Origin: an uncultured Flavobacterium sp.
Lineage (GTDB): Bacteria > Bacteroidota > Bacteroidia > Flavobacteriales > Flavobacteriaceae
Reading direction: 5' to 3'
Length of the DNA: 64,000 nucleotides
Assembly: GCF_946478785.1 (NCBI RefSeq)
Contig: NZ_CAMLDD010000011.1
Location: 62,001 to 126,000, forward strand
A program made the translations under genes and the position numbers. Shown here one piece after another: positions 18,341 to 26,364 of the stretch (positions are counted from its first letter, which is position 1; the number at the start of each line of letters is the position of its first letter). Below the pieces are notes generated by a model, which searched no databases, was not told the origin of the DNA, and saw only the letters and a program-made list of their open reading frames with translations.

Positions 18341-19501
18341 ATGAGTAAAGAAGTCAAATCAGTAGAATACGGTTTAGAAAAAATATTTGAAGGCGCACAG
18401 GATTTCCTTCCATTATTAGGAACCGATTATGTAGAATTCTATGTAGGAAATGCAAAACAGTCAGCACATTATTATAAAACGGCTTTCGGATATCAGTCAT
18501 TGGCGTATGCCGGATTAGAAACCGGTGTAAAAGACAAAGCCTCTTATGTTTTGAAGCAAGACAAAATCAGAATTGTTTTAACAACACCTTTAACGCAGGA
18601 TTCACCAATTCACGAACATCTGAAAAAACATGGAGATGGTGTAAAAGTGGCTGCTCTTTGGGTTGAAGATGCCAGAAGTGCGTATGAAGAAACTATGAAA
18701 CGCGGTGCCCGTTCTTTTATGGAACCAACTGTTGAATCAGATGAATTTGGAGAAGTCGTTCGTTCGGGAATTTATACGTACGGAGAAACCGTTCACATTT
18801 TTGTGGAAAGAAAAAACTACAATGGAATTTTTCTGCCAGGTTATAAAGAATGGAAATCAGACTATAATCCAGCGCCAACCGGATTGAAATATATTGATCA
18901 CATGGTTGGAAATGTGGGTTGGAACGAAATGAATACCTGGGTAAAATTCTACGAAGAAGTAATGGGATTCGTGAATTTCCTATCCTTTGATGATAAACAA
19001 ATTACGACAGAATATTCTGCCTTGATGAGTAAGGTAATGTCTAACGGAAACGGAAGAATTAAATTCCCTATCAACGAACCCGCTGAAGGAAAGAAAAAAT
19101 CCCAGATTGAAGAATATCTGGATTTCTATGGTGGTCCCGGAATTCAGCATATTGCCATTGCTACAGATGATATTATCAAAACAGTATCGCAGCTAAGAGC
19201 GCGGGGTGTTGAATTTTTATCCGCACCTCCTCATACCTATTATCAGGCAATTCCGGAAAGATTAGGTGTTCATATGGATATGATGAAGGAAGATTTAAAC
19301 GAAATCGAAAAATTAGCCATTATGGTTGATGCAGATGAAGATGGTTATTTATTGCAAATATTTACCAAGCCGGTACAGGACAGACCAACTCTCTTTTTTG
19401 AAATAATACAAAGAATGGGGGCGAAAGGATTTGGTGCAGGGAACTTTAAAGCTCTTTTTGAGTCCATTGAAAGAGAACAGGAATTAAGAGGAACTTTATA
19501 A
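18341..19501 (+). CDS. hppD: 4-hydroxyphenylpyruvate dioxygenase
   Basis: A 386-aa Fe(II) enzyme of the vicinal-oxygen-chelate fold that turns 4-hydroxyphenylpyruvate into homogentisate, the substrate of the adjacent HmgA. The N-terminal half (residues 25-150) is the degenerate VOC repeat. The C-terminal half carries the iron ligands: His in YIDHMVGNVG, His in GIQHIAIATDD, and Glu in LFFEIIQRMG, followed by the C-terminal GFGAGNFKALFESIE helix that gates the active site. Complete, no fusion. Confidence 0.96.
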   Translation: MSKEVKSVEYGLEKIFEGAQDFLPLLGTDYVEFYVGNAKQSAHYYKTAFGYQSLAYAGLETGVKDKASYVLKQDKIRIVLTTPLTQDSPIHEHLKKHGDGVKVAALWVEDARSAYEETMKRGARSFMEPTVESDEFGEVVRSGIYTYGETVHIFVERKNYNGIFLPGYKEWKSDYNPAPTGLKYIDHMVGNVGWNEMNTWVKFYEEVMGFVNFLSFDDKQITTEYSALMSKVMSNGNGRIKFPINEPAEGKKKSQIEEYLDFYGGPGIQHIAIATDDIIKTVSQLRARGVEFLSAPPHTYYQAIPERLGVHMDMMKEDLNEIEKLAIMVDADEDGYLLQIFTKPVQDRPTLFFEIIQRMGAKGFGAGNFKALFESIEREQELRGTL

Positions 19502-19502
19502 A

Positions 19503-19538
19503 AGGAGGGTTTTTTTGCATATTGTAAAAAAATCCTCT
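19503..19538 (+). terminator. A/T-stem hairpin after hppD
   Basis: AGGAGGGTTTTTTT at 19503-19516 pairs with AAAAAAATCCTCT at 19526-19538, with one bulge, immediately after the hppD stop. A terminator is plausible although the T run is inside the stem. Confidence 0.4.
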
Positions 19539-19610
19539 ATAAATTAATAATTTTTATGCAAATGTTTTGTTAAACTAGCTTTTTACTATTTATTATTTAA
19601 ACTTTGCATC

Positions 19611-19735
19611 TATCTTTGCACTCGCAAATCAGGAAGGGGTGGTTTCCTTCCGAATTGATATAAATTTTCATAATTTATAGTTTTTTGGTTAGTTAATAGC
19701 ATAAAAACTCAGTCATTCTTTGACTGAGTTTTTTT
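19611..19735 (+). ncRNA. Candidate small RNA with own promoter and terminator
   Basis: A -7 box TATCTTTG at 19611-19618 is followed by a stable hairpin (GGAAGGGGTGGTTTCCTTCC at about 19632-19651), an AT-rich middle with no start codon giving a plausible ORF, and a strong terminator at 19703-19735 (AAACTCAGTCA, loop TTCTT, TGACTGAGTTT, then a T run). The transcript would be about 110 nt. The next gene has its own -7 box after the terminator, so this is not simply its leader. I cannot assign it to a known RNA family. Confidence 0.45.
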
Positions 19736-19742
19736 GTTTTGG

Positions 19743-19750
19743 TATATTTG
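19743..19750 (+). promoter_or_regulatory. -7 box TATATTTG of the DUF3108-kynA operon
   Basis: A TAnnTTTG match just downstream of the preceding terminator and 46 bases before the ATG at 19796. It overlaps no coding sequence if that start is used. Confidence 0.5.
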
Positions 19751-19795
19751 GAATAAAATTTGCGTTTATGGTCTGTAAACAGTAAATATCTTATT

Positions 19796-20566
19796 ATGAA
19801 AAAACTAACTCTATTTATATTAATTCTCACCACACTAAGTTTTGATTCCTACAAAGAAGATGCTTTTGATGTGGGTGAGTATTTCAAATTCAGAATTCAT
19901 TACGGAATTGTAAATGCAGGTTATGCTACTCTGGAAGTTAAAGATGCTACCGTAAATAATAAAAAAGTTTTTCATGCCGTGGGAAAAGGTTACACAACTG
20001 GCATGTCAAGGTTTTTCTTTAAAGTAGAAGACTTATATGAAAGCTATTTTGATAAAGAGACGGGTAGTCCTTATCGATATATCCGAAAAATAAACGAAGG
20101 AGGCTACACTAAAAATCAGGAAGGCTTTTTTAACCAGTCACAAAATCGGGTTTTGGTAAAAGATTATAAACGTAAAACTGAAAAAACAATTGTAGTTACA
20201 GAGAATGTACAGGATATCATCTCGTCTTTTTATTATTTGCGAAACCATCCTAATATTGATAAATTAAGGTCTGGTGAATCTATTACAATCGATATGTTTT
20301 TTGATGAAGAGATCACAAAATTTAAGTTAAAATACATAGGTCGTCAGGATATTACAACTAAATTTGGCACCGTTGCAACTATGGTTTTTAAACCTTTAGT
20401 ACAAACAGGCCGCGTATTTAAAGAAAAAGAAAGCGTAACGCTTTGGATAACAGATGATAATAATAAAGTTCCTGTCAGAATAAAAGCAGACCTTGCAGTA
20501 GGTTCGCTTAAAGCTGATATTGACGAATACAAAGGATTAAAATATCCATTTAAAGTAAAAAAATAA
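19796..20566 (+). CDS. DUF3108 domain exported protein
   Basis: A 256-aa protein starting at MKKLTLFILILTTLSF, a signal peptide; the 12 residues upstream in frame are not signal-like. The mature part is the DUF3108 fold: FDVGEYFKFRIHYGIVNAGYATLEV, MSRFFFKVEDLYESYFD, then strands through VTLWITDDNNKVPVRIKADL. The pattern is an all-beta, lipocalin-like envelope domain of unknown ligand. Its TAA overlaps the ATG of the tryptophan dioxygenase gene by one base, so the two are translationally coupled although no biochemical link is obvious. Confidence 0.85.
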   Translation: MKKLTLFILILTTLSFDSYKEDAFDVGEYFKFRIHYGIVNAGYATLEVKDATVNNKKVFHAVGKGYTTGMSRFFFKVEDLYESYFDKETGSPYRYIRKINEGGYTKNQEGFFNQSQNRVLVKDYKRKTEKTIVVTENVQDIISSFYYLRNHPNIDKLRSGESITIDMFFDEEITKFKLKYIGRQDITTKFGTVATMVFKPLVQTGRVFKEKESVTLWITDDNNKVPVRIKADLAVGSLKADIDEYKGLKYPFKVKK

Positions 20567-21507
20567 TGAATACCACAGATAATTCTGAATCAATCCTGAA
20601 AGAAATTGATCTTAAATTTAAGGCTATAAATCAAAAAACGGATGTTCAGCTTGAAGGGTTGCTTTGGTCTAAACCAATTACCTATTGGGATTATATCCAG
20701 ACTGATGCACTCTTAAACCTTCAGATACAGAGAACGACCCTTCCAGATGAAATGGTTTTTATAATGTATCATCAGGTAAACGAATTGTTTTTTAAAATGA
20801 TTCTGTGGGAAATTGACCAGATTGCCGATACAGAAAATATTCAGGTTGATTTTTTCAGTGAAAGGCTTTCCAGAATTACTCGCTATTTTGATATGCTGAC
20901 AAACTCTTTCAGTATTATGGAAAACGGAATGGATGTGGATCAATATATGAAATTCAGAAATACCCTTACTCCTGCAAGTGGTTTTCAAAGTGCTCAATAT
21001 AGACTGATAGAATTTGCTTCGACAGATATTATCAATTTAACAGATCGAAGATATAAAGCAAACTTTGATGAAAATACAGATTTAGAAACTTCTTTCGAAC
21101 ATTTATACTGGCAGGCCGCAGGTAAAGATTATCAGACAGGTCAAAAATCTTATTTACTGCAGGAATTCGAAAAGAAATATAAAGGACAGTTTTTACGTCA
21201 AATGTCAGAGTTCAGGACGAAGAATATCTGGCAGAAATTCACACAGTTGCCTGAGAAGGATCAGCAAAATCCAGAGTTAATTCTGGCCATGCGTCATTAT
21301 GATTATACAGTTAATATTACCTGGGTGATGCAGCATTTAAATACAGCTATAAAATATATTCTGGAAAGCGGAAAAGGTAACGGAGAAGCAACCGGAGGAA
21401 GCGACTGGCAAAAATATATGCATCCAAAATTTCAAAGACGCATCTTTTTTCCTAAATTGTGGACCGAAGAAGAATTGTCTAATTGGGGAAATGAAACATC
21501 AGTTTAA
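20566..21507 (+). CDS. kynA: Tryptophan 2,3-dioxygenase
   Basis: A 313-aa haem enzyme opening the indole ring of tryptophan to N-formylkynurenine, the first step of the kynurenine route. Family motifs: ITYWDYIQTDALLNLQ, MYHQVNELFFKMILWE, FRNTLTPASGFQSAQYR (Arg and Ser-Gly-Phe of the substrate site), and MQHLNTAI with the likely haem-ligand His, followed by the ATGGSDWQKYM loop that corresponds to the GTGGS loop of other members. It extends the aromatic amino acid theme of hmgA and hppD, but is in a separate operon. Confidence 0.95.
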   Translation: MNTTDNSESILKEIDLKFKAINQKTDVQLEGLLWSKPITYWDYIQTDALLNLQIQRTTLPDEMVFIMYHQVNELFFKMILWEIDQIADTENIQVDFFSERLSRITRYFDMLTNSFSIMENGMDVDQYMKFRNTLTPASGFQSAQYRLIEFASTDIINLTDRRYKANFDENTDLETSFEHLYWQAAGKDYQTGQKSYLLQEFEKKYKGQFLRQMSEFRTKNIWQKFTQLPEKDQQNPELILAMRHYDYTVNITWVMQHLNTAIKYILESGKGNGEATGGSDWQKYMHPKFQRRIFFPKLWTEEELSNWGNETSV

Positions 21508-21528
21508 TTTTCTGAAAAAAGTAAAAGT

Positions 21529-22749
21529 TTGAAAAAAGTATTCGTAATTATAATCATCTTATTTTCAATAATTTCATGTAATAAAAAAGCTGAGAAAATT
21601 GAAATTAAAATTACTAAACCTAAACCTAAAAAAGTAGAATTTGGATTTAATTACGGAGATTTTAATGTTATTCACGATACTATAAAAAGAGGGGATTCTT
21701 TTGGATCCATAATCCAAAGTCAGAATATCGGCAATAAAAGAGTTTATGACATTGTCAGTCAGGTAAAAGATTCCTTTAATGTCAGAACCATTCGATACAA
21801 TAAACGTTATACACTACTTAGATCAAAAAATAAAACTAATAAACTGCAGGTTTTCATTTATCAGCCCGATGCCCTTACTTATTATGTTGTGGATTTAAGG
21901 GATAGTCTTGCAAAAGCTTACAAAAAAGTAAAACCGGTTACACTAAAGCGAAAAATAATAGGAGGGGTTTTAAAAAGTTCACTCTCTGAGACCTTAGGAA
22001 ATAATAGTGTTGAAGCCGCACTTGCCAGCCGTATTACCAAAGTGTTTTCATGGTCTATTGATTTTTTCAAGCTTAAAAAAGGGGATCGCTACGGACTTAT
22101 TTTTACGGAACGTTTCATTAATGGTAAAACCTATGACGGAGTTGAAGAACTACAGGCAGCATTTTTTGAATATAAAGGGAAAATAATTTATGCTTTTCCG
22201 TTTGAAAAAGACTCTCTTTCCGGAAAAATTGAATATTATGATGACGAAGGAAAAACACTTAAGAATTTCTTCTTAAAAACACCAATTAAGTTCAGCCGGA
22301 TTACTTCCAGATTTACCATGAACAGATTTCATCCTGTACAGCACAGATGGAAAGCCCATAAAGGAACAGATTATGCTGCGCCAAGAGGAACTCCGATTTC
22401 TACGACAGCTTCTGGAGTGGTTGAACAGACAGGTTATACCGCCGGAAACGGAAATTTTGTAAAAGTAAAACATAACAAAACCTATTCTACCCAATATCTG
22501 CACATGTCCAAGATTTTGGTTCGCCGTGGACAACATGTTACACAAGGACAAACAATCGGACTTGTTGGAAGCACAGGATTAGCCTCAGGCCCTCATGTTT
22601 GTTACCGATTCTGGAAAAATGGAGTGCAGGTAGATGCGCTACGACTTAATCTGCCAACGGGGGAATCTTTGACAGGAAATTATAAAACCCGTTTCTTAAA
22701 ACAAATGGAACCTTTAAAGAGGGAGTTGGATAGTATTGGGAATCTTTAG
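21529..22749 (+). CDS. M23 family metallopeptidase lipoprotein, TTG start
   Basis: A 406-aa envelope peptidase that probably cuts peptidoglycan cross-links. The start must be the TTG at 21529, since only this gives the lipoprotein signal KKVFVIIIILFSIISC; there is no ATG before it. A middle region (GDSFGSIIQSQNIGNKRVYDIV) resembles the LysM/OapA-like domain found before M23 domains. The catalytic LytM domain has HKGTDY (His, Asp), YLHMS and GPHVCYRFW, so the zinc site and catalytic His are intact. It lies 21 bases after kynA. Confidence 0.88.
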   Translation: MKKVFVIIIILFSIISCNKKAEKIEIKITKPKPKKVEFGFNYGDFNVIHDTIKRGDSFGSIIQSQNIGNKRVYDIVSQVKDSFNVRTIRYNKRYTLLRSKNKTNKLQVFIYQPDALTYYVVDLRDSLAKAYKKVKPVTLKRKIIGGVLKSSLSETLGNNSVEAALASRITKVFSWSIDFFKLKKGDRYGLIFTERFINGKTYDGVEELQAAFFEYKGKIIYAFPFEKDSLSGKIEYYDDEGKTLKNFFLKTPIKFSRITSRFTMNRFHPVQHRWKAHKGTDYAAPRGTPISTTASGVVEQTGYTAGNGNFVKVKHNKTYSTQYLHMSKILVRRGQHVTQGQTIGLVGSTGLASGPHVCYRFWKNGVQVDALRLNLPTGESLTGNYKTRFLKQMEPLKRELDSIGNL

Positions 22750-22768
22750 TATTCAAAATAGAAGAAAT

Positions 22769-23389
22769 ATGAAAAATAAACGCATTAAAGAAACTCTTGA
22801 TGAGACTTTTTCAGATTTAAAACTATTTTACAGAGATACTAATTTGGCTGACAATTTAATTGAAAAATATAAAGTTGGGCAGATAATCAAAGAAAAAGGC
22901 TTTACCGATATGAGTTCTATAGGCGGAGGACTTTCGGGGAATTTTAGATATTTAATCGCAAGTGCTAACGCAAAAGATTTGTCGAAGTTCAATTCTGGTT
23001 CTTCTAAAACTGGACATTTTCTTCTGGATGAGATTTCGTTTTTTAAAGTTTTGGATCTTCAGAAAATCAATAATAAAACACAGGTTTTCCTGCTTCATAT
23101 TCCTGATAATTCACTGTCACTTTTTAAAAATTCAACTTCTAATATTGAAGAAGAAATAACAGATAAAGCCAGGCAAAAATTTAGTTCCAAAATCAATTCT
23201 CCTTTAATCCCGGAATTACAAACTAATGATTGGAAAGAAAGAACAAAATCACCAATTGGTATGAATGATCATGGCGAAATGTTTTTTGATGATTCAACTA
23301 TAAAAACTGAAGAGCCAAAAAGAATTGAGATTAATAAGGATAAAAAAACAATCGAAATCAATAAAAGGCCGTGGTGGAAGATTTGGTAG
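22769..23389 (+). CDS. Hypothetical protein, 206 aa
   Basis: Not recognised. I start at the ATG at 22769 because the frame upstream overlaps the M23 gene. It is soluble with no signal peptide. A globular N-terminal part includes IKEKGFTDMSSIGGGLSGNF and RYLIASANAKDLSKFN; a charged, low-complexity C-terminal tail (EEPKRIEINKDKKTIEINKR) ends in the aromatic PWWKIW. The -WWKIW ending on a disordered tail is unusual and might be a membrane-binding or recognition tag. It sits at the border of a toxin-antitoxin-like module. Confidence 0.5.
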   Translation: MKNKRIKETLDETFSDLKLFYRDTNLADNLIEKYKVGQIIKEKGFTDMSSIGGGLSGNFRYLIASANAKDLSKFNSGSSKTGHFLLDEISFFKVLDLQKINNKTQVFLLHIPDNSLSLFKNSTSNIEEEITDKARQKFSSKINSPLIPELQTNDWKERTKSPIGMNDHGEMFFDDSTIKTEEPKRIEINKDKKTIEINKRPWWKIW

Positions 23390-23485
23390 AGAAGAATCAA
23401 AAATAATGATTGTTCTACTTCAAGAGGATTAGATTTATTAATAGAAGGTATTGTTTATTGATTTTGATATTAACATTTATAGAAA

Positions 23486-23530
23486 TTTGTTAGCAGTATA
23501 AATTTTGTATATTTGTAGCGAAATTTATAC
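23486..23530 (+). promoter_or_regulatory. Promoter with palindromic operator for the GNAT pair
   Basis: TTTG at 23486-23489, an 18-base spacer and -7 box TATATTTG at 23508-23515. A perfect 10-bp inverted repeat, GTATAAATTT at 23496-23505 and AAATTTATAC at 23521-23530, brackets the -7 box and start point. This is the position expected for an autoregulatory operator of a toxin-antitoxin operon. Confidence 0.6.
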
Positions 23531-23548
23531 TTTTAATAAAATAAAGAT

Positions 23549-23704
23549 ATGGCAACTACACTTAAAATTACACCTGTAGTAAAAGGTGAAGAATCTAAAA
23601 GATTCAATACTGCTATATCTACAAGTAAAACAAATAAAATTTCTGAAGAAAAAAAAGCTAAAATATTTTCTCTGGTTGGTAAAATAATGGCTAAAAAAGC
23701 TTAA
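23549..23704 (+). CDS. 51-aa peptide, candidate antitoxin partner of GNAT protein
   Basis: A small basic protein, MATTLKITPVVKGEESKRF at its start, then a Ser/Thr-rich link and a C-terminal helix with KKAKIFSLVGKIMAKKA. The pattern of a beta-strand-like N-terminus followed by a helix could be a short DNA-binding or toxin-binding antitoxin, but no RHH or DUF1778 signature is clear. It is the first gene of the operon, starts just after the palindromic operator and ends three bases before the GNAT gene. The ORF is real by context and composition, but below common length cut-offs. Confidence 0.6.
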   Translation: MATTLKITPVVKGEESKRFNTAISTSKTNKISEEKKAKIFSLVGKIMAKKA

Positions 23705-23707
23705 TTA

Positions 23708-24244
23708 ATGGATTTATCTGATTTTGGCTTTTCATTATTAAATAACAATGATGCTTTAGATAATTTTGACTGCGAAGACCAAGAGATAAATGAATTCTTA
23801 CTTGAAGATTCTAAACACTTTCAAAGTGAAAAAATCACAAACACTTATTTATTTAAAGAAAGAAGTCAAATAGTTGCCTTTTTTTCAATATCAAATGATT
23901 GTCTGAATGATTTAGGTTATGAAAACTCCATTTGGAATAAATTACACCGAAAAATTAAATTGCCTAACGAGAAAAGAATAAGACAATACCCAGCCGTTAA
24001 AATTGCAAGATTAGGTATTGACAAAAAATATAAAGGCAATGGTTTATCTCATCAACTTCTTGACTTTGTCAAAGGGTGGACATTTATTGAACACAAGCCC
24101 GCATGCAGATTATTAATTTTGGACGCTTATAATAAGCCAATACAATTGTCTACATATCAAAAAAATGATTTTGTATTTTTATTAGATTCAGATAAAGATG
24201 AAAAACATAGGTTTATGTATTTTGATTTAATGAGATTAGAATAA
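23708..24244 (+). CDS. GNAT family N-acetyltransferase, candidate TacT/AtaT-like toxin
   Basis: A 178-aa GNAT-fold protein. Motif A for acetyl-CoA binding reads AVKIARLGIDKKYKGNGLSHQLLD (core KGNGLS, matching x-x-G-x-G/A). ACRLLILDAYNK is the following strand, and HRFMYFDLMRLE a C-terminal strand with the Tyr usually near the acetyl group. The N-terminal FDCEDQEINEFLLEDSKHF helix matches TacT-type toxins. Those toxins acetylate aminoacyl-tRNA and are neutralised by a small upstream partner. Gene order (small gene, then GNAT) and the palindromic operator fit that. Target is unknown. Confidence 0.72.
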   Translation: MDLSDFGFSLLNNNDALDNFDCEDQEINEFLLEDSKHFQSEKITNTYLFKERSQIVAFFSISNDCLNDLGYENSIWNKLHRKIKLPNEKRIRQYPAVKIARLGIDKKYKGNGLSHQLLDFVKGWTFIEHKPACRLLILDAYNKPIQLSTYQKNDFVFLLDSDKDEKHRFMYFDLMRLE

Positions 24245-24409
24245 TTTGTCAATTTTTAATTTATATTTCGTGTTTAGGGGTGAATATTTATATAAAATAC
24301 TCTATAAAACGTTTTCGTAACTAATTGTTATATAATTGCAAAGCGTTCAGTTATTGAAAACTAATTTCAGTATTTTTGTATTTCTAAAAAAAACTACAAT
24401 TTTATAAAA

Positions 24410-26053
24410 ATGGCCTTAAACACAACAAACCCAACCGGGACTGAAGCGTGGAAAAATCTCCAAAACCACTATAACGCAACTCATACGACGACTATACAGG
24501 AATTATTTCAACAAGATTCTGCTCGTGTTGAAAAATTCAATTTGCAATGGAATGACTTTTTGGTAGATTATTCTAAAAACAATATTAGTGAGGAAACTAT
24601 TTCGCTTTTGTTAGAATTAGCAAATTCGATTGGTCTAAAGAATGCTATTGCTGATTATTTTGGAGGAGAAATAATTAATCAGACAGAAAACAGAGCGGTT
24701 TTGCATACTGCTTTACGTGCTCCGGAATCTGCAGTGATAAAAGTAGATGGAGAGAACGTAATTCCGGAAGTTTACGAAGTAAAAAATAAAATTAAAAACT
24801 TCACAAACGAAGTAATTTCGGGAGAAAGAAAAGGGTATACCGGAAAAGCTTTTACAGATATTGTTAATATTGGTATTGGTGGTTCTGACCTTGGTCCGGT
24901 AATGGCGGTTGAAGCGTTGCAGTTTTATAAAAATCATTTAAATGTGCATTTCGTTTCGAATGTAGACGGTGATCATGTAAACGAAGTAATCAAAAAACTA
25001 AATCCTGAAACCACTTTATTTTTGATTGTTTCTAAAACATTTACGACTCAGGAAACATTATCTAATTCAGAAACAATAAAAGAATGGTTTTTAAAATCAG
25101 CTTCTCAGGAAGATATTGCCAAACATTTTGTGGCGGTTTCAACTAATATTCAAAAAGTAACTGAATTCGGAATTAATCCTGACAATGTTTTTCCAATGTG
25201 GGATTGGGTTGGAGGAAGATTTTCTTTATGGAGTGCAGTTGGTTTAAGCATCGCTTTGGCAGTTGGTTTTGATAATTATAATGATTTATTGAAAGGCGCC
25301 AACGAAATGGATGAGCATTTTAAATCGGCAGAATTTGATCAAAATATTCCGGTTGTTTTAGCTTTGTTGAGTGTCTGGTACAATAATTTCTATGGCGCCG
25401 AAAGTGAGGCTTTGATTCCGTACACGCAATATTTGCAAAAATTGGCTCCATATCTGCAACAGGCAACAATGGAAAGTAATGGTAAAAGTGTTGGGCGTGA
25501 CGGAAAACCTGTTAATTATCAAACCGGAACTATTATCTGGGGAGAACCGGGAACAAATTCGCAGCACGCATTTTTTCAATTAATTCATCAGGGAACGAAA
25601 TTGATTCCGACAGATTTTATAGGGTTCGTAAAACCATTATACGGAAACGAAGATCATCACGATAAATTGATGTCGAACTTTTTTGCTCAGACAGAAGCTT
25701 TAATGAATGGAAAAACTGCGGTACAGGTACAGGCTGAATTTGACAAACAAGAGCTTGCTGCAGAAAAAGCATCTTATTTATTACCGTTTAAAGTTTTTAC
25801 AGGAAACAAGCCTACCAATACAATTTTGATTGAAAAACTGACTCCTAAAAGTTTAGGTTCTTTGATTGCTTTGTATGAACATAAGATTTTTGTTCAGGGA
25901 ATTATCTGGAATATTTTCAGTTATGATCAATGGGGTGTAGAATTAGGAAAACAATTGGCCAATTCTATTTTAGAAGAAATAAATACAAAAACGGTGAAAT
26001 CTCACGATAGTTCAACTTCATTTTTGCTTAATCATTTCTTAAGCAAAAAATAA
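24410..26053 (+). CDS. pgi: Glucose-6-phosphate isomerase
   Basis: A 547-aa cytosolic isomerase interconverting glucose-6-phosphate and fructose-6-phosphate. Signature motifs: [28 protein letters not shown] (phosphate binding), [15 protein letters not shown] (family signature 1), [15 protein letters not shown] (catalytic His) and the C-terminal signature near [26 protein letters not shown] (split for length). Full family length. It is a monocistronic gene with its own terminator. Confidence 0.97.
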   Translation: MALNTTNPTGTEAWKNLQNHYNATHTTTIQELFQQDSARVEKFNLQWNDFLVDYSKNNISEETISLLLELANSIGLKNAIADYFGGEIINQTENRAVLHTALRAPESAVIKVDGENVIPEVYEVKNKIKNFTNEVISGERKGYTGKAFTDIVNIGIGGSDLGPVMAVEALQFYKNHLNVHFVSNVDGDHVNEVIKKLNPETTLFLIVSKTFTTQETLSNSETIKEWFLKSASQEDIAKHFVAVSTNIQKVTEFGINPDNVFPMWDWVGGRFSLWSAVGLSIALAVGFDNYNDLLKGANEMDEHFKSAEFDQNIPVVLALLSVWYNNFYGAESEALIPYTQYLQKLAPYLQQATMESNGKSVGRDGKPVNYQTGTIIWGEPGTNSQHAFFQLIHQGTKLIPTDFIGFVKPLYGNEDHHDKLMSNFFAQTEALMNGKTAVQVQAEFDKQELAAEKASYLLPFKVFTGNKPTNTILIEKLTPKSLGSLIALYEHKIFVQGIIWNIFSYDQWGVELGKQLANSILEEINTKTVKSHDSSTSFLLNHFLSKK

Positions 26054-26076
26054 ACTGTCTTTATTTTAATAAATTT

Positions 26077-26112
26077 AAACGTCTTAATTTTTTTAGAATT
26101 AAGGCGTTTTTT
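26077..26112 (+). terminator. pgi terminator
   Basis: AAACGTCTTAATT at 26077-26089 pairs with AATTAAGGCGTTT (one G-T pair), then TTT. The rest of the 311-base gap to 26364 is very AT-rich, with no ORF or other structure. Confidence 0.7.
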
Positions 26113-26331
26113 GTTGCAAAATTTTAAAAATTCTTACAAATTATAATGATTGTCAACTTGTTATGATGTTGCTTTTAAAATATTATTATGATTTTAATAA
26201 AATAATTAAACATTAAATCGAAATATTATATTTTATTTATCATATCAGGATAAAATCATTTTAATGCTTAGCACAATACATAAAACTTGTTTTTCTTAAC
26301 TTTTTGATAACATTATCTGATTAATTTGTTA

Positions 26332-26339
26332 TAATTTTG
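26332..26339 (+). promoter_or_regulatory. -7 box TAATTTTG of the TonB-dependent receptor gene
   Basis: A TAnnTTTG match 25 bases before the ATG at 26365. No ideally spaced -33 element; TTTTTG around 26301-26306 is 25 bases away. Confidence 0.45.
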
Positions 26340-26364
26340 CCAAAAACAATAAACTAAATAACAA

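Noticed and set aside
19611..19690. Possible tRNA after the TATCTTTGCACTCGCAAA leader
   Set aside because: No acceptor stem, anticodon arm or T-loop sequence can be folded; kept only as a small RNA candidate.
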